From: Inconstantimicrobium porci
Lineage (GTDB): Bacteria > Bacillota > Clostridia > Clostridiales > Clostridiaceae
Direction: 5' to 3'
NCBI RefSeq assembly: GCF_009696465.1
Contig: NZ_VULX01000013.1
Span: 1-64,000, forward strand
DNA length: 64,000 nucleotides
Below, piece after piece: positions 8,315 to 16,688 of the stretch (positions are counted from its first letter, which is position 1; each line of letters begins with the position of its first letter). The notes beneath the pieces are model-generated. The model was not told where the DNA came from, did no database searches, and was given only the letters and a program-made list of their open reading frames with translations. The position numbers and the translations under genes were made by a program.

Positions 8315-8866
8315 CTATTCAACTTTATACGAGTCCACATCTATTATCTCCGGTGTATTTTCTCTTACAGCTGGAGCCTCAACTTTTCTTATCTTGGGAA
8401 TTAATAGTATAAGCTGACCATTTTTAAAACTAGCAGCAAGCTTTGAAACATCAACTTCACCAATATAAAAATTCTTTTCTAAATCTCCGCCGCTCTGCAT
8501 AATTGTCATCATAGCATTTTTGCCATTAGAATATGTTCGCTTATTCTTTATTGACAGTATAGCTTTATTCTTTTCAAAATCTATATCTATATCCTTAGGG
8601 CTTACACCTGGAAGATATCCTGTAATCATATAGTAATCATCATATTCTTTCATCTGAACATTATACTCACTCTGCTCCTGCATCATCTCACTTGTAGCAG
8701 TTCTGATAAAATTACTGTCGAAAATTTCATCAACCATTCCACCTATAAAATCCATATTAAAAAAGTTCATAAAAGGATTCATTCTGGTGAGATTAGAAAT
8801 TGCATTGAAAGCATTGTTTCCACTATTTAAAGGATTATTAAATAAAAAAGGAAACATCCCAAACAT
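8315..8866 (-). CDS. Hsp20/alpha-crystallin family small heat shock protein
   Basis: The 183-residue protein has a methionine- and phenylalanine-rich N-terminal arm (MFGMFPFLFNNPLN...), then an alpha-crystallin domain at about residues 70-160 ending in the family signature ASFKNGQLILLIPK. YYMITGYLPGVSPKDIDIDF is the start of the domain. Such proteins are ATP-independent holdases forming oligomers in the cytoplasm. The basic length is typical. The M/F-rich N-terminus resembles clostridial spore-associated Hsp18-type proteins, but that is inference. A GGGAGG ribosome site precedes the ATG. Confidence 0.9.
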   Translation of the reverse strand: MFGMFPFLFNNPLNSGNNAFNAISNLTRMNPFMNFFNMDFIGGMVDEIFDSNFIRTATSEMMQEQSEYNVQMKEYDDYYMITGYLPGVSPKDIDIDFEKNKAILSIKNKRTYSNGKNAMMTIMQSGGDLEKNFYIGEVDVSKLAASFKNGQLILLIPKIRKVEAPAVRENTPEIIDVDSYKVE

Positions 8867-8977
8867 ATATTATTCCTCCCTATAGTAAAGCAATATACTA
8901 TATATGTATTAAAATACTTCCTTTTTGTTACAATTTAATGTAATGCTGCTGTATTTTTATTCTTTTAACTATATAAC

Positions 8978-9628
8978 TTACAGATATATCTTTATTTCAG
9001 GAAGCTTTGGAAACTCATACTGTTGAAATGGCAAATCCTTAAGAACATTTATAACTTCATCAAAGTTATCTTCAAGATTAATATTCTTCTCTCTAAGCAT
9101 CATTTCCAAAGAATAATTTTCCCAATCTATACATCTCACATAATTCTCACGTTCTTCAATATATTTTTTGTATTCTTCCATATGGCTTATTTTATTAATT
9201 ACCTCATCACAAATAAAAAAATTACATACATAGCTTCTATACTTAGCAGGTAATGTACACCCCTCCCCAGACTTAACAAATGGACATGTCCTAAAAAATA
9301 TTGATTTATCCTTTGCTTCAGAATAAGGTTTGTACTCATTCATCATATACATATTGTATGCTTTTTTATCAAATGAACCTTTAGCATGTATATAGTAATG
9401 ATATATAATCGTCTTTGGCATGCTTAGTATCCTTTTAAGAATAGCTAGTCCCTTTTCACTCTTTACCATCCTATGAATTTCATATAATGTGAATTTAGGA
9501 AAGTACCAACAGCATCCTCTATTTTTTATAGCACATAAACTCTTTGAAAATAAACTGTCACAACTACCGCAACAATTACATGAATATTGAGGAGTACCTT
9601 CACTTAATTCAGATTGAATTTTTATCAT
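8978..9628 (-). CDS. YkgJ-like cysteine-cluster protein
   Basis: From the ATG at 9628, chosen because GGGGATGAG lies just upstream, the protein has 216 residues. Cysteines occur as CNCCGSCDSLF, CAIKNRGCCWYFP, FRTCPFVKSGEGCTLPAKYRSYVCNFFIC, the pattern of UPF0153/YkgJ zinc- or iron-binding proteins. The RSYVCNFF segment is the family hallmark. Function is not established; a metal-binding role is likely. No operon partner is adjacent. Confidence 0.7.
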   Translation of the reverse strand: MIKIQSELSEGTPQYSCNCCGSCDSLFSKSLCAIKNRGCCWYFPKFTLYEIHRMVKSEKGLAILKRILSMPKTIIYHYYIHAKGSFDKKAYNMYMMNEYKPYSEAKDKSIFFRTCPFVKSGEGCTLPAKYRSYVCNFFICDEVINKISHMEEYKKYIEERENYVRCIDWENYSLEMMLREKNINLEDNFDEVINVLKDLPFQQYEFPKLPEIKIYL

Positions 9629-9727
9629 GCACTCATCCCCTATTTTTATAATATTTACCCTACCTATATTATAGTCCAATCTTATTATACACCTAAAATT
9701 ATCTATATAAACCGAAACCTAACAACT

Positions 9728-9890
9728 AAGTCATAGGTCAAAAGTCACAGGTACAAGGTAAGGAAATAGGCTTTGCCTCCAAACCACTAAATTCTTGAAA
9801 CCTAGAGGTTTAGAGGTGCAACCTCCATTTTGAAACTCCATCAGAGTTTCATCCTTACTTTGTTCTTTCGACCTGTGACTTATTTAATTC
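9728..9890. repeat. Heptamer-armed intergenic element, copy H6
   Basis: The left arm (9728-9762) has five words such as AAGTCAC and AGGTCAA. The core has GAGG/CCTCC and GAAACTC/GAGTTTC (9832-9850) hairpins, followed by ATCC. The right arm (9857-9890) includes ACCTGTGACTT, the exact reverse complement of AAGTCACAGGT in the left arm. The word family is the same as in copy H10 (38234-38421), 28 kb away. Confidence 0.8.
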
Positions 9891-9951
9891 TCATTTATCA
9901 AATAGTTTTATATTGATGTTAAAAAAAATAACTACTGTAATTGCTTTTATT

Positions 9952-10437
9952 TTATACACCATAGATTGGCTGTTGCAAATCTCTTTCATATATTCCTAAA
10001 GCTCCTCTGTAAGAATAAAAACTGCTCAACATTCCAAGCACATTACCAATATTTATATCTATATTAGGCTGAAGTGAATAACTTATTTCTCCATTTTCAT
10101 AACTCTCATACAGCTCATTATATTTTATAAAACCTATTTGCATAAAATTATACCTTGAAATAATACCAAACAGCAGTGACTGTATTGCCAAAATATCTGC
10201 AGCATAAAATAATGATTGATCAATTGCTTCCAACCTGTCATTATTCTCATGCTTAACATTTAACAACTCGATACCTGCAAGCGTAGAATAGTATGAAAGC
10301 ATACTAGAAGAAAATATCAGCATCTGATTCCTTAGCTGTTCCTGTAATAATGCCATATTATGTTCATAATTATTACCATTTGTACTGTTGCTTTTTTGAG
10401 TATTATTACGACTTTTTCTACTTGAATGCCTCCCCAT
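9952..10437 (-). CDS. Hypothetical protein, basic N-terminus and helical body
   Basis: I do not recognise this 161-residue protein. The first 25 residues are low-complexity and rich in R, K, S and N (GRHSSRKSRNNTQKSN). The rest is predicted helical and amphipathic, with a moderately hydrophobic stretch at about residues 80-105 (LFYAADILAIQSLLFGIISRYN), then a Q/Y-rich tail. No signal peptide or catalytic motif is seen. Spacing and codon use look like a true gene. A spore-coat-like or membrane-associated role would be guesswork. Confidence 0.6.
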   Translation of the reverse strand: MGRHSSRKSRNNTQKSNSTNGNNYEHNMALLQEQLRNQMLIFSSSMLSYYSTLAGIELLNVKHENNDRLEAIDQSLFYAADILAIQSLLFGIISRYNFMQIGFIKYNELYESYENGEISYSLQPNIDINIGNVLGMLSSFYSYRGALGIYERDLQQPIYGV

Positions 10438-10552
10438 ATTACTACTCCCAAATACATTTCTATAATATATACTATGACTTCTTATTTAAAAGTAACCACA
10501 ATATATATTCACATTCCCATAATTATTACTCACAAATAATTTTTTAATATTA

Positions 10553-10582
10553 TTGACACATAATGTATTCTCATGTTATTAT
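10553..10582 (+). promoter_or_regulatory. Sigma-A promoter of the ABC-F leader
   Basis: TTGACA (10553-10558) is followed after 18 bases by TATTAT (10577-10582); a 17-base spacer to TTATTA is the alternative. Transcription would start near 10590, giving a leader of about 335 nt before the ABC-F start codon. Confidence 0.75.
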
Positions 10583-10614
10583 TTAACAAAATATACCAAG
10601 AAGGAATGTGCCCG

Positions 10615-10635
10615 ATGTCACTTAGAACTCGTTAA
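10615..10635 (+). CDS. Six-codon upstream ORF (leader peptide MSLRTR)
   Basis: ATG at 10615 follows AAGGA (10601-10605) by nine bases and reads MSLRTR then TAA. It is too short to stand alone as a gene call; support comes from the ribosome site, the strong promoter just upstream, and overlap of its stop codon with a leader pairing region. It may sense stalled ribosomes. Confidence 0.45.
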   Translation: MSLRTR

Positions 10636-10819
10636 CAGACTTTATCATAATAAAAAAATCATTTTTCAGCTTATTTTAATAGGCTTATTTGTGATGCTTT
10701 TATGTTGTTAACAATGAGTGATATCTTACATTCTTACTAATTTAATTTTTATATCATGTGTATTTTTTATTTTAAAAAATTTATGGTATATAAATTTCTA
10801 TATATTCAGAATAGAATTG

Positions 10820-10853
10820 AAATGTAAGAAAGCCTTTTCTTACATTTTTTTAT
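10820..10853 (+). terminator. Attenuator terminator upstream of the ABC-F gene
   Basis: AAATGTAAGAAA pairs perfectly with TTTCTTACATTT around a GCCT loop, followed by a T-rich tract. It stands 72 bases before the ABC-F start, where a terminator would block the downstream gene. Confidence 0.85.
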
Positions 10854-10924
10854 TTTATAACTCTTTAAATCTCGTTGTTACTCCATTATTGTAAGCAATT
10901 TATATAGATACGGGGGAAATAATT

Positions 10925-12835
10925 ATGTTTGAATTATCATTTAATAGTGTAAAAAAATATCTTGATGCAAAACTAATACTTCAAAATGTATCATTTAATA
11001 TATTTGATGGTGAAAAAGTCGGAATTGTAGGTATTAATGGATGTGGTAAAAGTACTATCTTAAAGCTTATGGCAGGTATACATACAATGACTAAAGATGA
11101 TAAAGGTCTTGTACTAATGCCAAGAGGTGCTACTGTTGCCTATCTAGAACAATCTCCTAGCTTTGATGGAGACCTGAAGGTTAAAGAAGTTCTAAATTTA
11201 GCATTTAAAAAAGCAGATGATATTGAGCTTGAGATGCGCACTATCGAAAATAAAATGAATACTTCTGTTTCAACAGAAGTAGATTCTCTTCTAAAAAAAT
11301 ATGCTAAGCTTCAAAGTGACTTTGAGGCAATTGGTGGATATGAAAAAGCTGAAAAATTAAGTAAAGTCTGCATAGGCCTTAATTTTTCAGAAAGTTTTCT
11401 TGAGAAGCAGTTTGACCTTTTAAGCGGAGGAGAAAAAACTACTGTAACCCTAGGTAAAATTCTTCTTGAAAATCCTGACATACTACTTCTTGATGAACCT
11501 ACTAACCATCTTGATATACAAGCAGTTGAATGGCTTGAAGAATATTTAAAAGCTTATAAGGGAATTGTCGTAGTTGTATCACATGATAGATACTTTCTTG
11601 ATAATGTGGTTAATAAAATTATTGAAATTGAAGATGGCGAGGCTACTACATATAAAGGTAACTATTCAAGTTTTACAAAACAGAAAGAAGAAAATATGCT
11701 TATACAGTTTGAGCAGTTTAAAGAGCAGCAAAAACAAATTAAGGCTATGGAAAATACAATTAAAACTCTTAGAGACTGGGCGCAGAGACCTGGCGCTGCT
11801 GGTGAAAAATTCTTTAAAAGAGCTGCTAGCATACAAAAACAGCTTGATAAAATTCAAAGAATACAAAAACCTAAATTCGATAAACCAAATATGAAGCTTG
11901 ATCTTAAAGAAGCCGAACGTTCTGGTAGCGAAGTAATTAAAATAAAGAACTTCTCTAAAAGATTTGACGACAAAGTCTTATTTGAGGACAGTAATCTTCT
12001 TGTTAAATTCAAGGAAAGAGCTGCACTTGTAGGTCCTAATGGTTGTGGAAAGACTACTCTTTTAAAAGTACTTCTTGGCGAAAAAACTGCTGATAAAGGT
12101 GAAGTAGTCCTTGGTGCCAGCGTAAAATATGCTTATCTTCCTCAAAACATCAAATTTGATGATGAAGAAGCTACTGTAGTTGATACATTTAGAAAAGATC
12201 TCTTCATGGGTGAAGGCGAAGCAAGACAATATCTTTCTAAATTCATGTTCTACGGAAGTGCTGTATTTAGAAAGGTTAAACAATTATCTGGCGGAGAAAG
12301 AATCAGGCTTAAATTAAGCAGGCTCCTTTATGATGACATTAACCTTCTAATTCTTGATGAACCTACAAACCACCTTGATATAGATTCTATTGAAAACTTA
12401 GAAGAGACTCTTGATAACTTCAACTGCACATTATTCTTCATATCTCATGACAGATATTTTATAAACAAGATTGCTACGACTATAATTGAAGCAGACAATC
12501 ATAAGCTTAAAAAATATAATGGCAATTATGATTACTTCAAGCATGAAAAAACAAAACTTCTTGCTGCTGCTAAAGAAGCCGATGCTCAAAAAGAAAAAGT
12601 GGTAAAACCAAAACAGGTGAAACAAAGAGACCCTCAGCCAAAGAAAAAGAATGTTTATAAAATCACTAAACTTGAAGAAAAAATTGAAGAGCTGGAAAAC
12701 ACTCTGAAACAAATAGAACAAGATATGGCAGAAAACAGTACAAACTATGACAAACTTAATGACCTGTACAAAACTAAAACAGACACAGAGTCAGAACTTG
12801 AATCTGCCATGACAGAATGGGAAGAACTACAGTAG
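10925..12835 (+). CDS. ABC-F family ATPase (ribosome-acting)
   Basis: The 636-residue protein has two ABC ATPase domains and no membrane segments. Domain 1 has Walker A GINGCGKST, signature LSGGEK and LLLDEPTNHLD; domain 2 (from about residue 333) has GPNGCGKTT, LSGGER and LILDEPTNHLD. A charged linker of about 90 residues (242-333) joins them and a coiled-coil tail (about 560-636) closes the protein, as in YdiF/Uup-like and resistance-type ABC-F proteins. ABC-F factors bind the ribosomal E site and either resolve stalled complexes or dislodge antibiotics. Which role applies cannot be decided here, but the attenuator-like leader favours an inducible ribosome-protection role. GGGGG precedes the ATG. 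Confidence 0.9.
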   Translation: MFELSFNSVKKYLDAKLILQNVSFNIFDGEKVGIVGINGCGKSTILKLMAGIHTMTKDDKGLVLMPRGATVAYLEQSPSFDGDLKVKEVLNLAFKKADDIELEMRTIENKMNTSVSTEVDSLLKKYAKLQSDFEAIGGYEKAEKLSKVCIGLNFSESFLEKQFDLLSGGEKTTVTLGKILLENPDILLLDEPTNHLDIQAVEWLEEYLKAYKGIVVVVSHDRYFLDNVVNKIIEIEDGEATTYKGNYSSFTKQKEENMLIQFEQFKEQQKQIKAMENTIKTLRDWAQRPGAAGEKFFKRAASIQKQLDKIQRIQKPKFDKPNMKLDLKEAERSGSEVIKIKNFSKRFDDKVLFEDSNLLVKFKERAALVGPNGCGKTTLLKVLLGEKTADKGEVVLGASVKYAYLPQNIKFDDEEATVVDTFRKDLFMGEGEARQYLSKFMFYGSAVFRKVKQLSGGERIRLKLSRLLYDDINLLILDEPTNHLDIDSIENLEETLDNFNCTLFFISHDRYFINKIATTIIEADNHKLKKYNGNYDYFKHEKTKLLAAAKEADAQKEKVVKPKQVKQRDPQPKKKNVYKITKLEEKIEELENTLKQIEQDMAENSTNYDKLNDLYKTKTDTESELESAMTEWEELQ

Positions 12836-12945
12836 TAATGTAGAATTTATAATTTAGGATTGAACTCCTTTACGGAATTCTAACTAATTCATAATCGAAC
12901 ATGCCAAATCGAAGATTTGGAGGCTCCACTTTCATTAAAATAAAA
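12836..12945. repeat. Heptamer-armed intergenic element, copy H7
   Basis: Four 7-base words (12836-12863; TAATGTA, GAATTTA and relatives) begin immediately after the ABC-F stop codon TAG, then lead to an ACTCC/GGA hairpin and a CCAAATC/GATTTGG hairpin with GGAGGCTCC (12904-12926). The right arm is represented by the short copy at 13007-13043. Confidence 0.65.
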
Positions 12946-12946
12946 A

Positions 12947-12971
12947 AATTAGCAGTTAAAAACCGCTAATT
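12947..12971 (-). terminator. Terminator of gdhA
   Basis: AATTAGC pairs with GCTAATT around an AGTT/AACC-containing loop. On the minus strand the stem is followed by a run of seven T. Confidence 0.7.
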
Positions 12972-13006
12972 CTCTTCTATCTCAACTAGTAAAAAGTTTC
13001 AAAGAA

Positions 13007-13043
13007 GAACTCCCCCTAAGGGAGTTCAATCAATAATCATTGT
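13007..13043. repeat. Heptamer-armed element, short copy H7b
   Basis: On the minus strand, directly after the gdhA stop, two or three TGATTAT/TGATTGA-like 7-base words lead into GAACTCC/GGAGTTC (13007-13027). It probably forms the opposite end of copy H7 across the gdhA terminator. Confidence 0.5.
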
Positions 13044-14408
<1,365 letters not shown>

Positions 14409-14552
14409 TTAAATTTTTTAACATTTTAATATATAAAGCTTAATTTTGTTAACATTTATAATATAAATAAATTATAATATACATCCATTGTTAATTTCAA
14501 TAGTCATTCAGTGATAATTTGTAAATTTCTCACTATAATATCCTATTCCACA

Positions 14553-14602
14553 AATGCAAAAGTATGAACGAAGAACAAAACTCTTCCATGGGAGTTTCTG
14601 GA
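14553..14602. repeat. Degenerate heptamer-armed element, copy H8
   Basis: A short arm with GTATGAA and CGAAGAA words leads into AAACTC/GAGTTT (about 14578-14597). The GGAGG and GCAGCG modules are absent. The element sits in the 264-bp spacer between gdhA and queG. Confidence 0.4.
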
Positions 14603-14610
14603 CAATGCAT

Positions 14611-14648
14611 AAATAGACATACCAAATCTTCATTTGATATGTCTATTT
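14611..14648 (-). terminator. Terminator of queG
   Basis: AAATAGACATACCAAAT pairs with ATTTGATATGTCTATTT (one G-T pair) just beyond the stop codon at 14655. Confidence 0.7.
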
Positions 14649-14654
14649 AAATGA

Positions 14655-15632
14655 CTACTTATCATTAAGTCTCTCTATATACTTATTAATGTATTCTGAG
14701 TTTCCTCTGTATTTTTCAATTTCTCTGCCGTTATGTTTTATATTGATAATTGCATTTCTTCTTATAACATTCTTACCTCGCCATCCACATGATGTACAGC
14801 TTATTTTTTCTTTAAAATACTTATTATCCATATCTGCATAAACTTCCGCATTTTCATTCATGTAATCTATTGTCTTAAAATCATCAAGAACATTACATTC
14901 TGCAACTTCATTATATGGACATTTAAGCTGACAAAAATCGCAGCCAAATATATTGCCTTTAAGCAGCTTAATCTCTTTATCACTTATATCCTTCTTCTGA
15001 GTTATATAAGACAGGCAGATGTTAGGATTCCTTCTATGATTATTAATAGCCTTAGTAGGACATTCCTCTAAACATATCTTACATTCTCCACATTCGGTAT
15101 AATCTGATATATTTTCAAATGAACCATTATCTTCACATTCAAATTCTAAATCCGTGATAATTTCCCCAAGAAAAACGTATGAACCATATTTTCTAGTTAT
15201 TATCATGTTATTTTTGCCTATAAATCCAACACCACATAAATATGCAATATATCTTTCTGGAAGTGAATTACTGTCCACAAAAGCTTCTGCTTTTCCTCCT
15301 AGTGTTTCTATAAATGCACATATTTGATCAAGGTATTTTCTTACCACCCTATGATAATCAAATCTCTTAGTATAAACAGAAAATCCATTGTTTTCTGCAT
15401 GATCATCATGATAATAAGGAAAAGCTATTGAAATAATAGTCTTTCCATCATCCATATAAACATTAGGATTAATTCTTTTCTCTATATCATCTTCTTCAAA
15501 CTCATTCTGAAGATTATTTTCTTTTCTATATTGATAAAAAGCACGTAATTCCTCAAATCTTCTACATCTTATAAATCCAATAGTATCTAGTCCTAATGAT
15601 GCACAAAATTTTTCTATATCCTTCTTCAACAT
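14655..15632 (-). CDS. queG: Epoxyqueuosine reductase (QueG-like)
   Basis: The 325-residue protein has the QueG layout: an N-terminal cobalamin-binding DUF1730 part with VDSNSLPERYIAYLCGVGFIGKNN (catalytic Asp followed by the GxGFIGKN core), then a two-cluster ferredoxin region with CGECKICLEECPTKAI (about residue 178) and CDFCQLKCPYN (about 236). QueG reduces epoxyqueuosine to queuosine in tRNA wobble position 34. The C-terminus has an extra SCTSCGW cysteine pair that I cannot assign. The gene is monocistronic; no other queuosine genes are near. Confidence 0.85.
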   Translation of the reverse strand: MLKKDIEKFCASLGLDTIGFIRCRRFEELRAFYQYRKENNLQNEFEEDDIEKRINPNVYMDDGKTIISIAFPYYHDDHAENNGFSVYTKRFDYHRVVRKYLDQICAFIETLGGKAEAFVDSNSLPERYIAYLCGVGFIGKNNMIITRKYGSYVFLGEIITDLEFECEDNGSFENISDYTECGECKICLEECPTKAINNHRRNPNICLSYITQKKDISDKEIKLLKGNIFGCDFCQLKCPYNEVAECNVLDDFKTIDYMNENAEVYADMDNKYFKEKISCTSCGWRGKNVIRRNAIINIKHNGREIEKYRGNSEYINKYIERLNDK

Positions 15633-15767
15633 TGTTAATCACCTTTATTAAATATTTAGCTCAAATCTAACTTTATTACTGATAATTATAATACAAAAGA
15701 TCTATGAAAAATACTAGATTACAATGGATGAAAGTACATCAGCTGACTGAACTTTCTTATATAATAA

Positions 15768-15806
15768 AAAGTGCTGTAAAACCTTTTATAGGCTTAACAG
15801 CACTTT
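15768..15806 (-). terminator. Terminator of the YtxH-DUF948 pair
   Basis: AAAGTGCTGT pairs with ACAGCACTTT, with an inner AAACC/GGCTT-like loop, 18 bases beyond the DUF948 stop. The T-run on the minus strand supports this direction. Confidence 0.75.
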
Positions 15807-15823
15807 AACTATATGAAAATATT

Positions 15824-16156
15824 CTATTTTCCAAAAACATTTCTTATTATGCTTAATATTTCAGTTGCAACTTCTAAGTTTGACTTAACATTATCCTTAG
15901 CAACAATAAAATCTGCAGTAACATCAGTGACAACTTCTGAAACATCTTTAATGTTTTCACTTGCATCACTTATATTCGTAACAAGCGCTGGCAGATCATC
16001 GATTGCTTCTTTTAATGATTGCTTATTATCTGCTAAAATTTCATTTGACTGTTTTAAAAGCTTGTTAAAATTCTTAAGTACAATAATAAGATAAAATACA
16101 GCAATGCAACCTGCTGATGCTAGGATAAAATATATTGTGTTTAATTCTATATACAT
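15824..16156 (-). CDS. DUF948-like membrane-anchored coiled-coil protein
   Basis: The 110-residue protein has one N-terminal membrane helix (about residues 8-27) followed by a long hydrophilic helical part with methyl-accepting-like heptads (LPALVTNISDASENIKDVSEVVTDV). This is the DUF948 pattern. It is translated directly after the YtxH gene with one base between stop and start, a partner often seen next to DUF948 genes. Role unknown; probably cell-envelope or general-stress related. Confidence 0.75.
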   Translation of the reverse strand: MYIELNTIYFILASAGCIAVFYLIIVLKNFNKLLKQSNEILADNKQSLKEAIDDLPALVTNISDASENIKDVSEVVTDVTADFIVAKDNVKSNLEVATEILSIIRNVFGK

Positions 16157-16157
16157 C

Positions 16158-16520
16158 TTATTCCTCTATGTTTTCTTCAGTTTCCTGAACAGTTTCTACA
16201 GTTTCAACTTCTTCAGCATCTTCTTTAACTTCTTCAATCTTCTTTCTCTTTTCTAAGTATTCCTTAATCTTAGTCTTAGATTCGCTTACTTTTTCCTTAG
16301 TATTCTTAACACCTTCATCAAGTTTTTCTTTTGCAGTTTTTGACTTGTCTTTTAATTCTTCTCTAGTCTCTTTTCCAGACTTAGGTGCAAAAAGTATTCC
16401 TGCAGTACCACCAACTAATGCTCCTACTGCTGCTACAGCTGTTGCAACTGCTGCTTTCTTTCTCTTTTCTACTCTTCTTTGTTTCTTTCTCTTCATCTCT
16501 ATTTTCTTTAATAAACTCAT
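16158..16520 (-). CDS. YtxH-domain general stress-like protein
   Basis: The 120-residue protein has a basic N-terminus (KKIEMKRKKQRRVEKRKK), a glycine-rich hydrophobic helix AAVGALVGGTAGILFAPKSGKETRE, and a lysine/glutamate coiled tail ending in an acidic, VETVQETEE-rich segment. GxxxGxLFAPKSGxxTR is the YtxH hallmark. Members are stress-induced membrane-associated proteins of unknown biochemistry. It forms a two-gene unit with DUF948. Confidence 0.8.
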   Translation of the reverse strand: MSLLKKIEMKRKKQRRVEKRKKAAVATAVAAVGALVGGTAGILFAPKSGKETREELKDKSKTAKEKLDEGVKNTKEKVSESKTKIKEYLEKRKKIEEVKEDAEEVETVETVQETEENIEE

Positions 16521-16617
16521 AGTTCTTATCTCCTGTAAAATTATTTTTATACTATATAGTCGGTTTTTTTCGAAAGAAATTTAGTATTTTTTTTAATAAT
16601 TATTTAGAAATGCTTTC

Positions 16618-16688
16618 AATTAATAAGCGCAGCGTAATTAATTTCATCCTTAATTGATCATTAATCACCGATTATTGATCATTGGATC
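16618..16688. repeat. Heptamer-armed intergenic element, copy H9
   Basis: The arm starts immediately after the polC stop on the minus strand and holds about five 7-base words (16652-16686; TATTGAT, CATTAAT). It ends in AAGGATG and continues into the AATTAAT/ATTAATT hairpin whose loop contains AAGCGCAGCG (16618-16645). The GAAACTCC module is missing. Confidence 0.7.

Larger units (their letters stand above)
10590..10853 (+). promoter_or_regulatory. Candidate ribosome-sensing transcription attenuator of the ABC-F gene
   Basis: The leader holds a short upstream ORF (10615-10635), a 12-bp terminator (10820-10847 plus T-tract) and three competing pairings. TCTTACATT at 10724-10732 is complementary to 10821-10829, the 5' terminator arm, and so can act as antiterminator. 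ACATTCTT at 10728-10735 can instead pair with the upstream ORF ribosome site AAGGAATGT (10601-10609), with one bulge. GTTAACA at 10631-10637, over the upstream ORF stop codon, pairs with TGTTAAC at 10706-10712. This is the logic of ribosome-mediated attenuation known for other ABC-F genes. The pairings are seen; the regulation is inferred. Confidence 0.6.

Noticed and set aside
10350-10547. A 65-codon Y/H/N-rich frame antisense to the gene at 9952
   Set aside because: Its residues are explained by the AT-rich antisense strand; no start signals.
10637-10710. A hydrophobic frame (RLYHNKKIIFQLILIGLFVMLLCC) in the ABC-F leader
   Set aside because: There is no in-frame start codon after the last upstream stop region with a ribosome site; the leader interpretation explains the segment better.
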